From Cocleimonas flava (GTDB lineage Bacteria > Pseudomonadota > Gammaproteobacteria > Thiotrichales > Thiotrichaceae), in the NCBI RefSeq assembly GCF_004339015.1, contig NZ_SMFQ01000002.1, positions 993,351 to 1,057,350 of the forward strand: a stretch of DNA of 64,000 nt, in the 5' to 3' direction. The notes under the pieces are model-generated. The model searched no databases, had not been told where the DNA came from, and saw only the letters and a program-made list of their open reading frames with translations. Numbering within the stretch: position 1 is the stretch's first letter; every line of letters starts with the position of its first letter. Both the position numbers and the translations under genes were made by a program. Shown here one piece after another: positions 62,968 to 64,000 of the stretch.

Positions 62968-63813
62968 TTAATAAACTTGCATGGCTAATACATATATAGA
63001 CAAAATCACCCATGTACATAAGTGAAAAACCAATGCACGTTTATAACGAACAACAAGTTCATCGGGGTGGATGCTACTTATAATGTAGGGACGTCCATCC
63101 TCTGGATTAGAAACTACGTGAGTGGCGGGATTTTGGTAGGTTTCTTCTAGGGCTAAATCTACCATTCTACTGGCTGCCTGCTTGGCAGTTTCTAGTTCAC
63201 CATCGTCGATTTTACTGTCTTTGTTTTTATCAAAATACTCTAGGAAACTAAAGTGATTGCGTTTCCACTCTGCAAGTTTGGATAGCATCAAATTGTTAAT
63301 TTCAAAATCGTTGCGTTGTTTTTTTAAGGTATGTAATTGGCCGAGAACGTATATTTTTTCACCGGGATAAATTGCATTGTACGTGTGGTGGTTGTAGGTA
63401 TATAGCGGGGTAATGATTTCAGCACCGCGAGGATCAACTGTACACCTGCCCTTTTCATCTCCTAAGATGAAACCCGCCCAGCTATCTATGGAATAGTTTC
63501 TAAACCATAGCATGGGAGGGAGTTCTGGATGAGGTCCTCTGACTACCTCTCCATCATATAAAGAGGCTTTACCTTCAAGCTCTACATAACCTTGTGCAGC
63601 TGAATTCAAAACGGTTTGCGAGGTGTCTTCTATTAGACGAATGCGTCTGTATAAAAGCAGAGAAAAAATCAGGCTCATTACTGAAAAAGCAGTCATTAGC
63701 ACTGCTTTTTCGTATCGTTGAGTTTCGTCAAAAAGCAATAAACTTAAAAACACTAATGGATAAATGAACGAGCTAATTAGTACGAACAGCCGTCCTTTAA
63801 AGCGAGAAATCAT
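62968..63813 (-). CDS. GIDE-domain membrane protein with EF-hand
   Basis: 281 aa. Two N-terminal membrane segments (about 8-28 and 35-55), then a GIDE-like domain (YVELEGKASLYDGEVVRGPHPELPPMLWFR near 76-105, with GRCTVDPRGAEII), an EF-hand loop DKNKDSKIDDGE near 190-203 with all acidic ligand positions filled, and a C-terminal membrane segment. Similar genes accompany lemA in bacteria; function unknown. It is 34 nt from lemA. Confidence 0.75.
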   Translation of the reverse strand: MISRFKGRLFVLISSFIYPLVFLSLLLFDETQRYEKAVLMTAFSVMSLIFSLLLYRRIRLIEDTSQTVLNSAAQGYVELEGKASLYDGEVVRGPHPELPPMLWFRNYSIDSWAGFILGDEKGRCTVDPRGAEIITPLYTYNHHTYNAIYPGEKIYVLGQLHTLKKQRNDFEINNLMLSKLAEWKRNHFSFLEYFDKNKDSKIDDGELETAKQAASRMVDLALEETYQNPATHVVSNPEDGRPYIISSIHPDELVVRYKRALVFHLCTWVILSIYVLAMQVY

Positions 63814-63847
63814 TCTTTCTAAACTTTAATTTAAATGTGAATAAGAG

Positions 63848-64000
63848 TTAAATAAAGTTTGCAGCTATGTCTACATCTTGCAACTCGCTCATGTGGAACT
63901 CAAGTAAATCAAATTCTTTGAAGCTAAACATGTTAGCCACAATGTTATCTGGAAATTGTTGAATTCTTGTATTGCTTAATGCAGCAGTATCGTTATAAAA
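63848..64000 (-). CDS. lemA: LemA family protein (3' end only)
   Basis: The last 50 codons of a minus-strand gene that continues beyond the window. The visible part reads YNDTAALSNTRIQQFPDNIV and MFSFKEFDLLEF, the C-terminal signature of LemA (YNxxxxxYNxxIxxFPxNxxA..FxF). LemA is a coiled-coil inner-membrane protein of uncertain role. Confidence 0.85.
   Translation of the reverse strand, partial: FYNDTAALSNTRIQQFPDNIVANMFSFKEFDLLEFHMSELQDVDIAANFI

Overview
The window looks like the chromosome of an aquatic or marine gammaproteobacterium of low G+C (about 40 % judged by eye). This rests on the gene content: FimV/HubP-type polar protein, LptM-LysA pair, GshA of the proteobacterial type, NtrB/NtrC with GlnK-AmtB, and a urtABCDE/urease set. 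I cannot name the genus. I saw no tRNA, rRNA, CRISPR array, transposase or phage gene. Both ends cut a gene (a glycerol transporter ATPase at the left, lemA at the right).

Layout. 1-8.4 kb (+): an ABC glycerol importer of the GlpSTPQUV type, then glycerol kinase and a short-chain dehydrogenase. 8.5-16.4 kb: comM-like AAA+ gene, a 2-oxoadipate dioxygenase/decarboxylase (HglS/YdcJ), fimV, and lptM-lysA. 16.8-28.7 kb: assimilatory nitrate block, nirBD, a lone PP2C phosphatase and nasA on the minus strand, then nrtA-nrtB-nrtD and a stand-alone PDC/Cache sensor protein on the plus strand. 28.7-34.8 kb: an intergenic stretch with a candidate small RNA, amtB-glnK (-), ntrB-ntrC (+) and a carboxylesterase. 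34.9-44 kb (-): a five-gene UrtABCDE-like importer followed by formamidase (fmdA), fmdB, aliphatic amidase (amiE) and amiB. 44.2-48.5 kb (+): a permease-fused hybrid histidine kinase and its LuxR-type response regulator, divergent from the importer. 48.6-54.3 kb (+): urease operon (small membrane protein, ureDABCEFG). 54.6-60 kb (+): a PhnSTU/AfuABC-type ABC importer, a DeoR-family regulator and an inositol-monophosphatase-family enzyme. 60-64 kb (-): lepB, gshA, a GIDE/EF-hand membrane protein and lemA.

The genes work together mainly as a nitrogen-scavenging region. Nitrate, ammonium, urea and short amides all have an importer and the enzymes that turn them into ammonium. Six clear sigma-54 (-24/-12) promoters precede nirB, the PP2C gene, nasA, nrtA, glnK and the urease operon. 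NtrC-like GCACC-N5-GGTGC palindromes lie upstream of glnK and of the urease operon, and a variant lies between nasA and nrtA. The regulator that would drive them, NtrBC, is encoded here too.

The strongest unexplained signal is a dispersed repeat with core AAGTAGGGGGGTGRC, usually preceded by an A-tract about 8 nt upstream and often followed by a T-tract. I count 14 sites (16 cores). Thirteen sites are outside my preferred gene boundaries, two of these are inverted pairs, and one lies inside the kinase reading frame. Most have the G-rich strand on +, whatever the direction of the neighbouring genes.
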